From Thiotrichales bacterium (lineage in GTDB: Bacteria > Pseudomonadota > Gammaproteobacteria > J044), in contig JANTGN010000146.1 of assembly GCA_024762895.1 (NCBI GenBank), positions 1-6,757 on the forward strand: a stretch of 6,757 nt of DNA, in the 5' to 3' direction. The number at the start of each line of letters is the position of its first letter. Position 1 is the first letter of the stretch. A program made the translations under genes and the position numbers. Below are positions 1 through 6,340 of the stretch, in pieces. The notes under the pieces were generated by a model. That model was not told where the DNA came from and made no database searches. It worked only from the letters and a program-made list of their open reading frames with translations.

Positions 1-113
1 GTAGGCCGCTAGTGCTGGTACTTTGTCCCGATGTACTGGATGTCGGGGAGGCACGTCATCTTAAACGGTATCTATTATTGCACCAGAAGCAGACACAGGA
101 TGATGGATTCTGA
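1..113 (+). CDS. C-terminal fragment of an unidentified protein (5' end outside window)
   Basis: A frame open from the left edge (first whole codon at base 3) runs 36 residues to a TGA at 111-113. The peptide has a hydrophobic stretch (PLVLVLCPDVLDVG) followed by a basic helix-like segment (EARHLKRYLLLHQ), so it could be the end of a real protein, but I recognise no family. A second open stretch in the neighbouring frame (104-175) ends in a plausible coding tail (ERFDDFLIYYTRRV) and has no start codon of its own, so the true C-terminus may lie there if a frameshift exists near base 100. The minus strand also has short open stretches here, so even the strand is uncertain. Same orientation as copA, 95 bp upstream of its start. 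Confidence 0.3.
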   Translation, partial: RPLVLVLCPDVLDVGEARHLKRYLLLHQKQTQDDGF

Positions 114-148
114 GTGATGGCAAGGCGCATGAACGATTCGATGATTTC

Positions 149-178
149 CTGATCTACTACACGAGACGGGTATAAAAT
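149..178 (+). promoter_or_regulatory. Candidate promoter of the copA-copZ unit
   Basis: The leader of copA contains TAAAAT at 173-178, overlapping TATAAA at 171-176, a good -10 element about 30 bp before the GTG start. The best -35 match is weak (CTGATC, 149-154, 18-bp spacing). The -10 lies inside a perfect short dyad, GTAT-AAA-ATAC (170-180), which could be an operator. A weak -35 would fit an activated promoter, but I see no CueR/MerR-type palindrome with a 19-20 bp spacer, so copper control is not demonstrated from sequence. Confidence 0.3.
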
Positions 179-208
179 ACGGGCTATTCATAAGAGTGAA
201 CAAGCGAC

Positions 209-2662
209 GTGAGCAAGCATTATATTGAACTGGGTATCGATGGTATGACCTGTGCCTCCTGTGCCTCCAGAGTCGAGAGGGGGCTGGTGAAGCTTGCCGG
301 TGTTGAGCATGCCTCGGTCAACCTGGCCTCTGAGCGTGCCGTGGTGGAAGTAAAGGATTCCGATCAACCCGTGCAGGATGTGATCCAGGCTGTCGAGTCA
401 CTGGGCTATATACCCAGAGTAGCCGAGGTGGAAATTGCGGTGGATGGCATGACCTGTGCCAATTGTTCTGCGCGGGTCGAGCGTACCTTAAACAGGCATC
501 CCGCTGTCGTCGAGGCCTCGGTCAATCTGGCGACTGAAAAGGCCTGGGTCCGATATGTGCCTGCCTCTATCGATGTTGAAGGCCTGATGCAGCTGATATC
601 CAATGTGGGTTATCAGCCTCGCCTGGTGACTAAGGAACAGGATCAGGAGGAGGCAGCCAGGGCGCGCTCACTCACTCTTTTGCGTCGTAACGTCATCCTG
701 TCTTTTGCTCTGAGTGTACCGGTGCTGTTTCTTTCCATGGGTGCGGATATGGTGGCCAGCATTGATGCCTGGTTAACACGCACAGCGCCTTTTACAGGTT
801 TCTGGGTCTGGGTACAGTTCATACTGACCAGCCTGGTCATAGCCTTTCCCGGACGACGTTTTTTTCGTACGGGCTGGATTGCCTACCGTCATCTCTCTCC
901 GGATATGAATTCCCTGGTCATGACCGGCACCGGCGCGGCCTGGTTGTACAGCAGCCTGGTTCTGTTTATGCCCGATTTATTTCCTGAGGCGGCTCGGCAT
1001 GTCTTTTTCGAGTCTTCGGCAGTCGTGATCAGTATCGTTCTGCTGGGTAAATACCTGGAAGAACGGGCGAAGGGAAAGGCATCCTCGGCCATTAAAAAAC
1101 TCCTGGGTCTACAGGTCAGAGATGCCCTGGTGATGCGTGATGGTGAGGAGGTCGTACTGCCCCTATCTCAGATCGTGCTGCATGATCGTGTGATCGTTAA
1201 ACCGGGGGACAGAATTCCAGTCGATGGCCGTGTAGTCGCGGGAGAAGGTTACATCGATGAGTCGATGCTGACGGGTGAACCCCTGCCCGTCCTGAGAGGC
1301 CCCGGTGATGAGTTGTCAGCAGGAACCCTCAATCAAAATGGTCACCTGCAGGTCGAGGTGATTCGTATCGGTAAACAGACGATTCTGTCTCAGATCATTG
1401 CCATGGTGGAGCAGGCACAGGCAGGCAAACTGCCCATACAGTCCCTGGCTGACAAAGTGATTCTGGTATTTACGCCTGTCGTTTTAGGTATCGCCCTGGT
1501 GACCCTGATTGCCTGGTTGATCGTTGGCCCTGAGCCGGTATTGACACATGCCCTGATCGCCATGGTCTCGGTTCTCGTTATTGCCTGTCCCTGCGCCATG
1601 GGCCTTGCAACCCCGGCGGCCATTATGGTGGGTACGGGCAGGGCAGCAGAGCTGGGTGTCCTGTTTCGAAAAGGAGAGGCCCTGGAGCGTCTGAATCACG
1701 CGGAGCAGATCATCTTTGATAAAACAGGAACGCTGACGGTGGGTAGCCCAGAGGTTATCGAGATTCAGGGTGATGACCAGGAAGAGGCCATGAGGTTAGC
1801 TGCCAGTGTAGAGCAGGGGAGTGAACATCCTCTGGCCAGCGCTATCGTCGAGGCGGCGAGCGATAGAGGACTTAAGCTGTCAACATTCGAAGACTTTGAG
1901 GCCCATCCTGGGAAAGGAGTCAGTGCCGAGGTTGAGGGGCACAAGATCCTGATCGGAAACGGCTTGATGATGCAGGCCCACCAGGTGGAAATTGATACCT
2001 GGCTATCTCAGACTCAGGCTATGACCGACCAGGGGTGGACGCCTGTCTACGTGGCTAATGACGGCGTCCTGATGCTCCTGATTGGTATTGCCGATCCTCC
2101 CAGGAGAGAGAGCAGAGCGGTTGTTACGGACCTGTTGGCGGCGGGGTTCAAGGTAACGATGCTGACCGGAGATAACCGAAGTACCGCCGAAAGCCTGGCC
2201 AGGCAACTGGGGATTGAGGATGTGGTATCCGAAGTCCTGCCTGCTGACAAGGCTCATTATGTTGCTGACATGAAGCAGAATCATGTCGTTTCTTTTGTTG
2301 GGGATGGTATCAACGATGCTCCGGCCCTGGCGGAGGCGGATGTCGGCATTGCCATGGGTTCAGGTACCGATATAGCTGTCGAATCGGCCGATGTGGTCCT
2401 GGTAGGTGGTAAACTGGGGCATTTACTGACGGCGTTAACGGCGAGTCGCAAAACCGTACGTACCATCAAAGGTAACTTATTTTGGGCATTTGTTTACAAT
2501 ATTCTCCTGATACCGGTTGCAGCTGGGGTGTTGTATCCTTTTACAGGGATATTATTGAACCCCATGTTGGCAGGCGCGGCGATGGGCTTTTCTAGTATCT
2601 TCGTCGTGTTGAATAGCTTACGTCTGAGGCAAATACCCCAGTGGGTTTCAAATCATAACTAA
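209..2662 (+). CDS. copA: Copper-exporting P1B-1-type ATPase (CopA)
   Basis: Inner-membrane pump that uses ATP to move Cu(I) out of the cytoplasm; 817 aa, usual for a CopA with two metal-binding domains. Two HMA domains come first, with copper-binding GMTCASC (C15, C18) and GMTCANC (C83, C86), repeated at a 68-residue period. Eight membrane segments follow, at roughly 160-178, 197-213, 234-255, 266-282, 415-440, 446-470, 755-778 and 782-802. The actuator domain has TGE (355-357), the transport site is CPC (460-462) followed by P469, the phosphorylation motif is DKTGT (D504), the nucleotide domain has the HP dipeptide (H540-P541), GxG (568-570) and GNG (583-585), and the hinge has TGDN (653) and GDGINDAP (698-705). 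YN (763-764) in TM7 and MGFSS (792-796) in TM8 complete the Cu+ (P1B-1) signature. The start is GTG: it is the only start in frame after the stop at 191-193 that keeps the first HMA strand. The ribosome binding site is weak (AAGAG, 192-196, distance 12). The next gene is a copper chaperone. A CcoI-type role in cytochrome oxidase assembly is less likely, since no cco genes are visible. Confidence 0.96.
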   Translation: MSKHYIELGIDGMTCASCASRVERGLVKLAGVEHASVNLASERAVVEVKDSDQPVQDVIQAVESLGYIPRVAEVEIAVDGMTCANCSARVERTLNRHPAVVEASVNLATEKAWVRYVPASIDVEGLMQLISNVGYQPRLVTKEQDQEEAARARSLTLLRRNVILSFALSVPVLFLSMGADMVASIDAWLTRTAPFTGFWVWVQFILTSLVIAFPGRRFFRTGWIAYRHLSPDMNSLVMTGTGAAWLYSSLVLFMPDLFPEAARHVFFESSAVVISIVLLGKYLEERAKGKASSAIKKLLGLQVRDALVMRDGEEVVLPLSQIVLHDRVIVKPGDRIPVDGRVVAGEGYIDESMLTGEPLPVLRGPGDELSAGTLNQNGHLQVEVIRIGKQTILSQIIAMVEQAQAGKLPIQSLADKVILVFTPVVLGIALVTLIAWLIVGPEPVLTHALIAMVSVLVIACPCAMGLATPAAIMVGTGRAAELGVLFRKGEALERLNHAEQIIFDKTGTLTVGSPEVIEIQGDDQEEAMRLAASVEQGSEHPLASAIVEAASDRGLKLSTFEDFEAHPGKGVSAEVEGHKILIGNGLMMQAHQVEIDTWLSQTQAMTDQGWTPVYVANDGVLMLLIGIADPPRRESRAVVTDLLAAGFKVTMLTGDNRSTAESLARQLGIEDVVSEVLPADKAHYVADMKQNHVVSFVGDGINDAPALAEADVGIAMGSGTDIAVESADVVLVGGKLGHLLTALTASRKTVRTIKGNLFWAFVYNILLIPVAAGVLYPFTGILLNPMLAGAAMGFSSIFVVLNSLRLRQIPQWVSNHN

Positions 2663-2677
2663 GTGCATGAAAAATAT

Positions 2678-2881
2678 ATGAATAGTGTGAATTTAATTAT
2701 TCAGGGTATGACCTGTAGCCATTGCACCGCGGCCGTCGAAAAGGCACTGATGTCCGTTGAGGGTGTGGAACAGGTGAAAGTAACGCTGGAACCAGGGGGG
2801 GCCGTAGTTAAGGGCTCTGCCAATAGGGATGCCCTGATTCATGCCGTCGAGGAAGAGGGTTACGAGGCCCGGGTTGTTTGA
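2678..2881 (+). CDS. copZ: Copper chaperone, single HMA domain (CopZ-like)
   Basis: Small soluble protein that binds Cu(I) and delivers it to CopA. The product is a single HMA domain of 67 aa with the GMTCSHC loop (C13, C16), then the typical helix (TAAVEKALMSVEGV), strand (VEQVKVTLE) and C-terminal helix-strand (AVEEEGYEARVV). Family members are usually 65-70 aa, which favours the ATG at 2678. An in-frame GTG at 2663 directly follows the copA stop (TAAGTG) and would add five residues (MHEKY); neither start has a clear Shine-Dalgarno sequence, so translation may be coupled to copA. Only 15 bp separate copA from the preferred start, so the two genes are almost certainly co-transcribed. A mercury-binding MerP is unlikely: there is no signal peptide, and the neighbour is a CPC-type copper ATPase. 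Confidence 0.9.
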   Translation: MNSVNLIIQGMTCSHCTAAVEKALMSVEGVEQVKVTLEPGGAVVKGSANRDALIHAVEEEGYEARVV

Positions 2882-2923
2882 CCATATGTTAGGGAATATT
2901 TATCAAGTATTTAATTAAAGGGC

Positions 2924-2951
2924 TTTCCTAAACGCTTGATTCTGCTAAAAT
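2924..2951 (+). promoter_or_regulatory. Candidate extended -10 promoter of the diguanylate cyclase gene
   Basis: In the AT-rich spacer after copZ, TGCTAAAAT (2943-2951) is an extended -10 element: TG, one base, then TAAAAT, which matches five of six consensus bases. The -35 region 16 bp upstream is poor (TTTCCT, 2924-2929), which extended -10 promoters tolerate. It would start transcription about 40 bp before the ATG at 2997, whose ribosome binding site is AGGAA at 2986-2990. Indicates that the cyclase can be transcribed separately from copA-copZ. Confidence 0.4.
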
Positions 2952-2996
2952 GCTTAAGCAAGAAATACAACAACTCAGGGACCACAGGAAATCCTG

Positions 2997-4046
2997 ATGG
3001 AATATCACGAGAGCATTGATAAATCAGCGGAGATAGCCAGGCTGGTATTACCCACGCTGACGCGACTCCAGCTTCCTGCCAATCCTGTCAATTTTGCACT
3101 CTGGTATGAATATTACCTGGGTGGGAATGAGCCGCTTAAAAACATCCTCGATCAGGTCCTCGAAGGTAAAGAGGTGCTCATCCCCGAGCTTGCCGCTAAG
3201 CTGCATCATGACCATATACTCCATGGCAAGAGTGATCAGCTACGTCAGATTAGTGAAGAAATCAGAGAATTGCTCAGTAGCGTGATTGGACTGGTAGGTA
3301 ATGCCGGTGTCGATGTCGATAAGTTCTCTGGATCGCTGGGCCAGTATTCCCAGGATCTGGAAAACCTCAAAGATGAAAATGCCGCCCTGGAGCTCAAAAG
3401 CATGGTCAAGGATATGCTTGATGAGGCGCGGGACATGATGAAAACCAATGAGCGTTTCAGTCAGCAACTTGATACCACCTCCCGAGAGATCGGAATGCTG
3501 CGTGCCGAGCTGCAGGATCTGAGAATACAGGCCAGCCAGGATGCCCTGACTGGCCTGGGTAATCGTAAGAGTTTTGATGAAGCGCTTGAGCGCGCCCTTG
3601 AAAATGCGTCAGGTGAAATGAGTTCAGTCTGCCTGATGATGGTGGATGTGGATAATTTCAAATCCATTAACGATGAATATGGTCATTTGATCGGTGATAA
3701 AATATTACGCTTTGTGGCGGATATCCTCAGGCGTTCGGTCAAGGGCCGTGACCAGGTCGCACGTTTTGGTGGCGATGAATTTGGTATCGTCCTGGAAGAG
3801 ACGCCTCCCACGGGTGCCTATCGCCTGGCGGAGAGTATTCGTCAGCTGATTTCTAAGAGTTCACTCAAACGTACCGATACGGGAGAGCCCATTCGCAAGG
3901 TAACCGTCTCGATTGGAGTGGATTGCAATGAGCCCTCCGACACGCCCGAATCGATTCTGGGTCGTGCCGACAAGGCCCTGTATGAATCCAAGAACCTGGG
4001 GCGTAACCGGGTGACCTGCACCATGGAACGCCCCAACCTGGGCTGA
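2997..4046 (+). CDS. Soluble GGDEF-domain diguanylate cyclase
   Basis: Predicted to condense two GTP into cyclic di-GMP, a second messenger controlling motility and biofilm; cytoplasmic, with no signal peptide or membrane segment. The 349 residues divide into an N-terminal helical region (about 1-75) with the element NPVNFALWYEYYLGGN (29-44), a helical, probably coiled-coil linker (about 80-180), and a C-terminal GGDEF domain (about 180-342). Catalytic features are intact: DALTGLGNR (182-190), metal ligand D217 in VDVDNFK, GGDEF at 258-262, and the closing ADKALYESKNLGRNRV (324-339). The product-inhibition site RxxD before GGDEF is degenerate: K249 stands where Arg is expected, D252 is kept. 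The start has a good ribosome binding site (AGGAA, six bases before ATG). The N-terminal region recurs in other GGDEF proteins and probably senses or dimerises, but I know of no ligand. Head-to-tail with copZ (115-bp gap) and convergent with pgm. Confidence 0.92.
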   Translation: MEYHESIDKSAEIARLVLPTLTRLQLPANPVNFALWYEYYLGGNEPLKNILDQVLEGKEVLIPELAAKLHHDHILHGKSDQLRQISEEIRELLSSVIGLVGNAGVDVDKFSGSLGQYSQDLENLKDENAALELKSMVKDMLDEARDMMKTNERFSQQLDTTSREIGMLRAELQDLRIQASQDALTGLGNRKSFDEALERALENASGEMSSVCLMMVDVDNFKSINDEYGHLIGDKILRFVADILRRSVKGRDQVARFGGDEFGIVLEETPPTGAYRLAESIRQLISKSSLKRTDTGEPIRKVTVSIGVDCNEPSDTPESILGRADKALYESKNLGRNRVTCTMERPNLG

Positions 4047-5681
4047 TCAGGTAATCACCGTGGGTTCTTCGCGGCCCGTTTTAGCCTGAATATCTGCAAT
4101 CACCTTGGCGATACTGATGAGTTCCCCCAGGGCCTTCTGAGTATCCAGGTGATGCTTATCCGGGTCAGGTTCAAAACGTTCAATATAGACACGTAAAGTA
4201 GCGCCGGAGGTACCTGTACCCGAGAGGCGATAGATGATGCGTGATCCATCGGTGAACCCAATGCGCAGGCCCTGATGCTCACTGATGCTCTGATCAATAG
4301 GGTCCTCATAGGAAAAATCATCGGCATAGGCGACTTCGAAATCACCCAGGGTCTTGCCCTTCAGGCTGTCGAGCTGTTCCTCAATGCCCGCCATCAGTTC
4401 TTCGGCCGCCTGACTGTTGATGCCCTCGTAGTCATATCGAGTGTAGTAATTTCGCCCAAACAGACTCCAGTGTTCACGTACGATGTCTTCCACGGACCGA
4501 CGTTTGTTGGCCAGGATGTTAAGCCAGAACAGTACTGCCCAGAGTCCGTCTTTTTCGCGAATATGGTCTGAACCCGAGCCAAAGCTCTCTTCACCGCACA
4601 GGGTGACCTTACGGGCATCCAGCAGATTACCGAAGAATTTCCAGCCGGTGGGTGTTTCATAACACTCGACCCCCAGTCGTTCTGCGACCCGGTCGGCTGC
4701 CTGGCTCGTGGGCATGGAGCGAGCCACGCCTGAAATCCCCTGACGGTATCCGGGGATGTGATGGGCGTTAGCGGCCATAATGGCCAGGCTATCACTGGGT
4801 GTCACAAAAAAGCGTTTGCCCAGGATCATATTGCGGTCCCCATCACCATCGGATGCCGCGCCAAATGTAGGGCCCTGAGTGGCATACATGATATCTACCA
4901 GTTCTTTGGCATAGGTCAGGTTGGGGTCGGGGTGTCCCCCGCCAAAGTCGGGCAAGGGGGTCCCATTGATGACCGTGCCAGGCTCGGCCCCCAGCATATC
5001 TTCCAGTATTCGTGTGGCATAAGGACCAGTGACGGCATGCATGGCATCAAAGCGCATAGTAAACGAGGCTGAATTAAATAGTTGATGGATCAGGTCAAAA
5101 TCAAATAGCTGAGACATAAGCTCGGCATAGTCATCAACCGGGTCGATGATCTCAACCTGCAGGCCTTCAAAATCAAAGTTACCCTGATGATCAATATCAA
5201 CGAGCTGGGCATCAGCAATCCAGTACTCGCTGATATTCAACGTGTGTTCGTAAATGCGCTCGGTCACGTTCTCCGGTGCGGGTCCACCATTGGCCGTATT
5301 GAACTTGATGCCAAAGTCCTCCTCGGGGCCCCCGGGGTTGTGACTGGCAGAGAGGATAATGCCTCCATCCAGTTTGTATTTGCGAATGATATGTGATGCC
5401 GCAGGTGTTGATAGTATCCCGCCCTGACCAATGACCAGTCGCGCAACACCATTGGCCGATGCCATGCGCATTATGGTATGAATGGCCTCACGGTTGTAAT
5501 AACGGCCATCGCCCCCGAGGGCCAGCTGGCTGCCTTCAACTCGATCCATGCTGTTGAAAATCGACTGAACAAAATTTTCGAGATAGTGCTCTATTTTGAA
5601 GTGACTAACTTTCTTCCTGAGTCCTGATGTTCCGGGTTTCTGATCCTTGAATGGGTGTGTAGATATTTTTTCTATGCTCAT
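4047..5681 (-). CDS. pgm: Phosphoglucomutase, PGM1 type (EC 5.4.2.2)
   Basis: Interconverts glucose 1-phosphate and glucose 6-phosphate in the cytoplasm, linking glycolysis to glycogen, UDP-glucose and surface polysaccharide synthesis. At 544 aa it is full length and belongs to the alpha-D-phosphohexomutase superfamily. All four active-site loops are visible: SASHNPGG (111-118) with the phosphorylated S113, the Mg2+ loop DGDGDR (278-283), the sugar loop GEESFG (363-368), and the phosphate-binding loop RLSGTGTSGATLR (485-497). GTSGLRKK near the N-terminus, PTGWKFF (344-350) and SGSDHIREKDGLWAV (368-382) mark it as the variant resembling animal PGM1 rather than the E. coli Pgm type (which has a different SHNP loop context). 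The start ATG (5679-5681) has a weak AAGAA six bases upstream. Transcribed towards the cyclase gene, with abutting stop codons and no terminator between; divergent from the DUF1249 gene. Confidence 0.96.
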   Translation of the reverse strand: MSIEKISTHPFKDQKPGTSGLRKKVSHFKIEHYLENFVQSIFNSMDRVEGSQLALGGDGRYYNREAIHTIMRMASANGVARLVIGQGGILSTPAASHIIRKYKLDGGIILSASHNPGGPEEDFGIKFNTANGGPAPENVTERIYEHTLNISEYWIADAQLVDIDHQGNFDFEGLQVEIIDPVDDYAELMSQLFDFDLIHQLFNSASFTMRFDAMHAVTGPYATRILEDMLGAEPGTVINGTPLPDFGGGHPDPNLTYAKELVDIMYATQGPTFGAASDGDGDRNMILGKRFFVTPSDSLAIMAANAHHIPGYRQGISGVARSMPTSQAADRVAERLGVECYETPTGWKFFGNLLDARKVTLCGEESFGSGSDHIREKDGLWAVLFWLNILANKRRSVEDIVREHWSLFGRNYYTRYDYEGINSQAAEELMAGIEEQLDSLKGKTLGDFEVAYADDFSYEDPIDQSISEHQGLRIGFTDGSRIIYRLSGTGTSGATLRVYIERFEPDPDKHHLDTQKALGELISIAKVIADIQAKTGREEPTVIT

Positions 5682-5714
5682 TACAGTTTCTTAGTGTTAG
5701 GGGTGTCTTGGATC

Positions 5715-5743
5715 ATTATCTCTAATCTTATGCGCTTTGTCTT
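5715..5743 (-). promoter_or_regulatory. Candidate sigma-70 promoter of pgm
   Basis: Read on the minus strand, AAGACA (5738-5743, four of six matches to the -35 consensus) and GATAAT (5715-5720, five of six matches to the -10) are separated by exactly 17 bp. The -10 lies 33 bp before the pgm ATG. It sits in the 78-bp divergent spacer, so it would overlap whatever promoter serves the DUF1249 gene on the other strand; I could not identify a convincing one there. Confidence 0.4.
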
Positions 5744-5759
5744 ATGTTAGGATCAATAC

Positions 5760-6263
5760 ATGCGAATACCCGATATCTGTCCAGCCTGCCATAGCCCGGC
5801 ACCACAAAGCTTTGCTGCGCTCATGGAGATGTATGAGGCGAATTACATCAGACTGCGTCAAATGATTCCTCATATCCTGGACTGGGAGGGGAGTGCAGTC
5901 TCCACGGTTGAGGGGGCTCTGGATTTACATGCGCGTGTGCTGGAACAAAGCCGCCATACCACGACCCTGTGGTTATCCTACGAATTTGGTCAGGACTGTC
6001 CGGATAAACATCACAAGCCCGACCTGGTAGTCAGGCTATATAGTGATGCCAGGCAAGCCGAGGTTCTGAGTCGGGTTTGTCGCCTTGATGAAATCGATAT
6101 CCGGCGTCAGCAGGGTGACCTGGATACGATGCTGGCCTGCAAATGGCGCCTGAATCGGTTTTTGTACAAGTGGTTGGGCTATTGCCTTCGTCAGGGGCAT
6201 AAACTGCCTGGTCCTTCGGAAAGGGATCAGGATCAGCCCCGTTCCTGCCTATCCGAGGCCTGA
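5760..6263 (+). CDS. DUF1249 family protein (YqiB-like), function unknown
   Basis: A 167-residue cytoplasmic protein with no signal peptide or membrane helix. It matches the DUF1249 pattern as I know it: MEMYEANYIRLRQMIP (22-37), TTLWLSYEFG (68-77), the hallmark VRLYSDARQAEVL (91-103), and a C-terminal helix KWRLNRFLYKWLGYCLRQGH (128-147). E. coli YqiB, of about 140 aa, belongs to this family and has no established biochemical role. The extra length here lies at both ends: an N-terminal CPACHSPAP segment with one CxxC pair (C7, C10), and a polar C-terminal tail. A single CxxC is not enough to assert zinc binding. The start is supported by AGGA (5749-5752) seven bases before the ATG. Unlike E. 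coli, where yqiB neighbours cpdA and parE, it lies here between pgm and iscR. Confidence 0.78.
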   Translation: MRIPDICPACHSPAPQSFAALMEMYEANYIRLRQMIPHILDWEGSAVSTVEGALDLHARVLEQSRHTTTLWLSYEFGQDCPDKHHKPDLVVRLYSDARQAEVLSRVCRLDEIDIRRQQGDLDTMLACKWRLNRFLYKWLGYCLRQGHKLPGPSERDQDQPRSCLSEA

Positions 6264-6307
6264 TTGAATTCACCTATTGAATGAACCCCTAAAAAAATTG
6301 CCAGAAA

Positions 6308-6332
6308 AACCTTGACCAAAATACTCGGGTAT
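6308..6332 (+). promoter_or_regulatory. Type 1 IscR binding site in the iscR promoter
   Basis: The 25-bp segment beginning AACCTTGACC and ending CTCGGGTAT agrees at 21 of 25 positions with the type 1 IscR motif as I recall it (ATASYYGACTRWWWYAGTCRRSTAT). Mismatches are at the second, third, tenth and seventeenth positions. It overlaps the presumed -35 of iscR, the arrangement expected for autorepression by [2Fe-2S]-IscR. This is direct sequence matching combined with knowledge of E. coli IscR; binding in this organism is inferred. Confidence 0.82.
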
Positions 6333-6340
6333 TATACATT
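6312..6340 (+). promoter_or_regulatory. Candidate sigma-70 promoter of iscR
   Basis: TTGACC (6312-6317) is a five-of-six -35 element. TACATT (6335-6340) is a -10 candidate at the ideal 17-bp spacing, and TATACA (6333-6338) is a better-looking -10 at 15 bp. The -35 lies inside the IscR box. Transcription would begin roughly 60 bp upstream of the iscR ATG, giving a leader with several short inverted repeats (6344-6385). Confidence 0.55.

Noticed and set aside
224..640. Similar DNA segments at a 204-bp period, considered as a repeat element
   Set aside because: They encode the two HMA domains of CopA, so the similarity is explained by domain duplication.
1271..1282. TGEP in place of the TGES form of the actuator motif in CopA
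   Set aside because: The catalytic Glu is present, and Pro after TGE is common in bacterial copper ATPases, so this is not an anomaly.
2889..2931. TTAGGGAA / TTTCCTAA inverted repeat after copZ, considered as a terminator
   Set aside because: The 8-bp stem needs a G-U pair, encloses a 27-base loop, is AT-rich and has no U-run after it. It also overlaps the presumed -35 of the next gene.
2985..2996. CAGG-AAAT-CCTG dyad covering the ribosome binding site of the cyclase gene
   Set aside because: A 4-bp stem with a 4-base loop is too weak to claim translational control without folding or covariation evidence.
4394..4795. A 133-codon open frame on the minus strand
   Set aside because: It lies wholly inside pgm in another frame, has no recognisable motif, and its composition follows from the pgm codons.
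4758..5072. A 104-codon open frame on the plus strand, and a 98-codon one at 4275-4571
   Set aside because: Both are antisense to pgm, whose four active-site loops are intact across the region; no ribosome binding site or family resemblance supports them.
6264..6300. ATTCA-CCTAT-TGAAT followed by an A-rich run, considered as a terminator for the DUF1249 gene
   Set aside because: The stem is five AT-rich pairs and the following tract is A rather than T on the coding strand, so it does not fit an intrinsic terminator.
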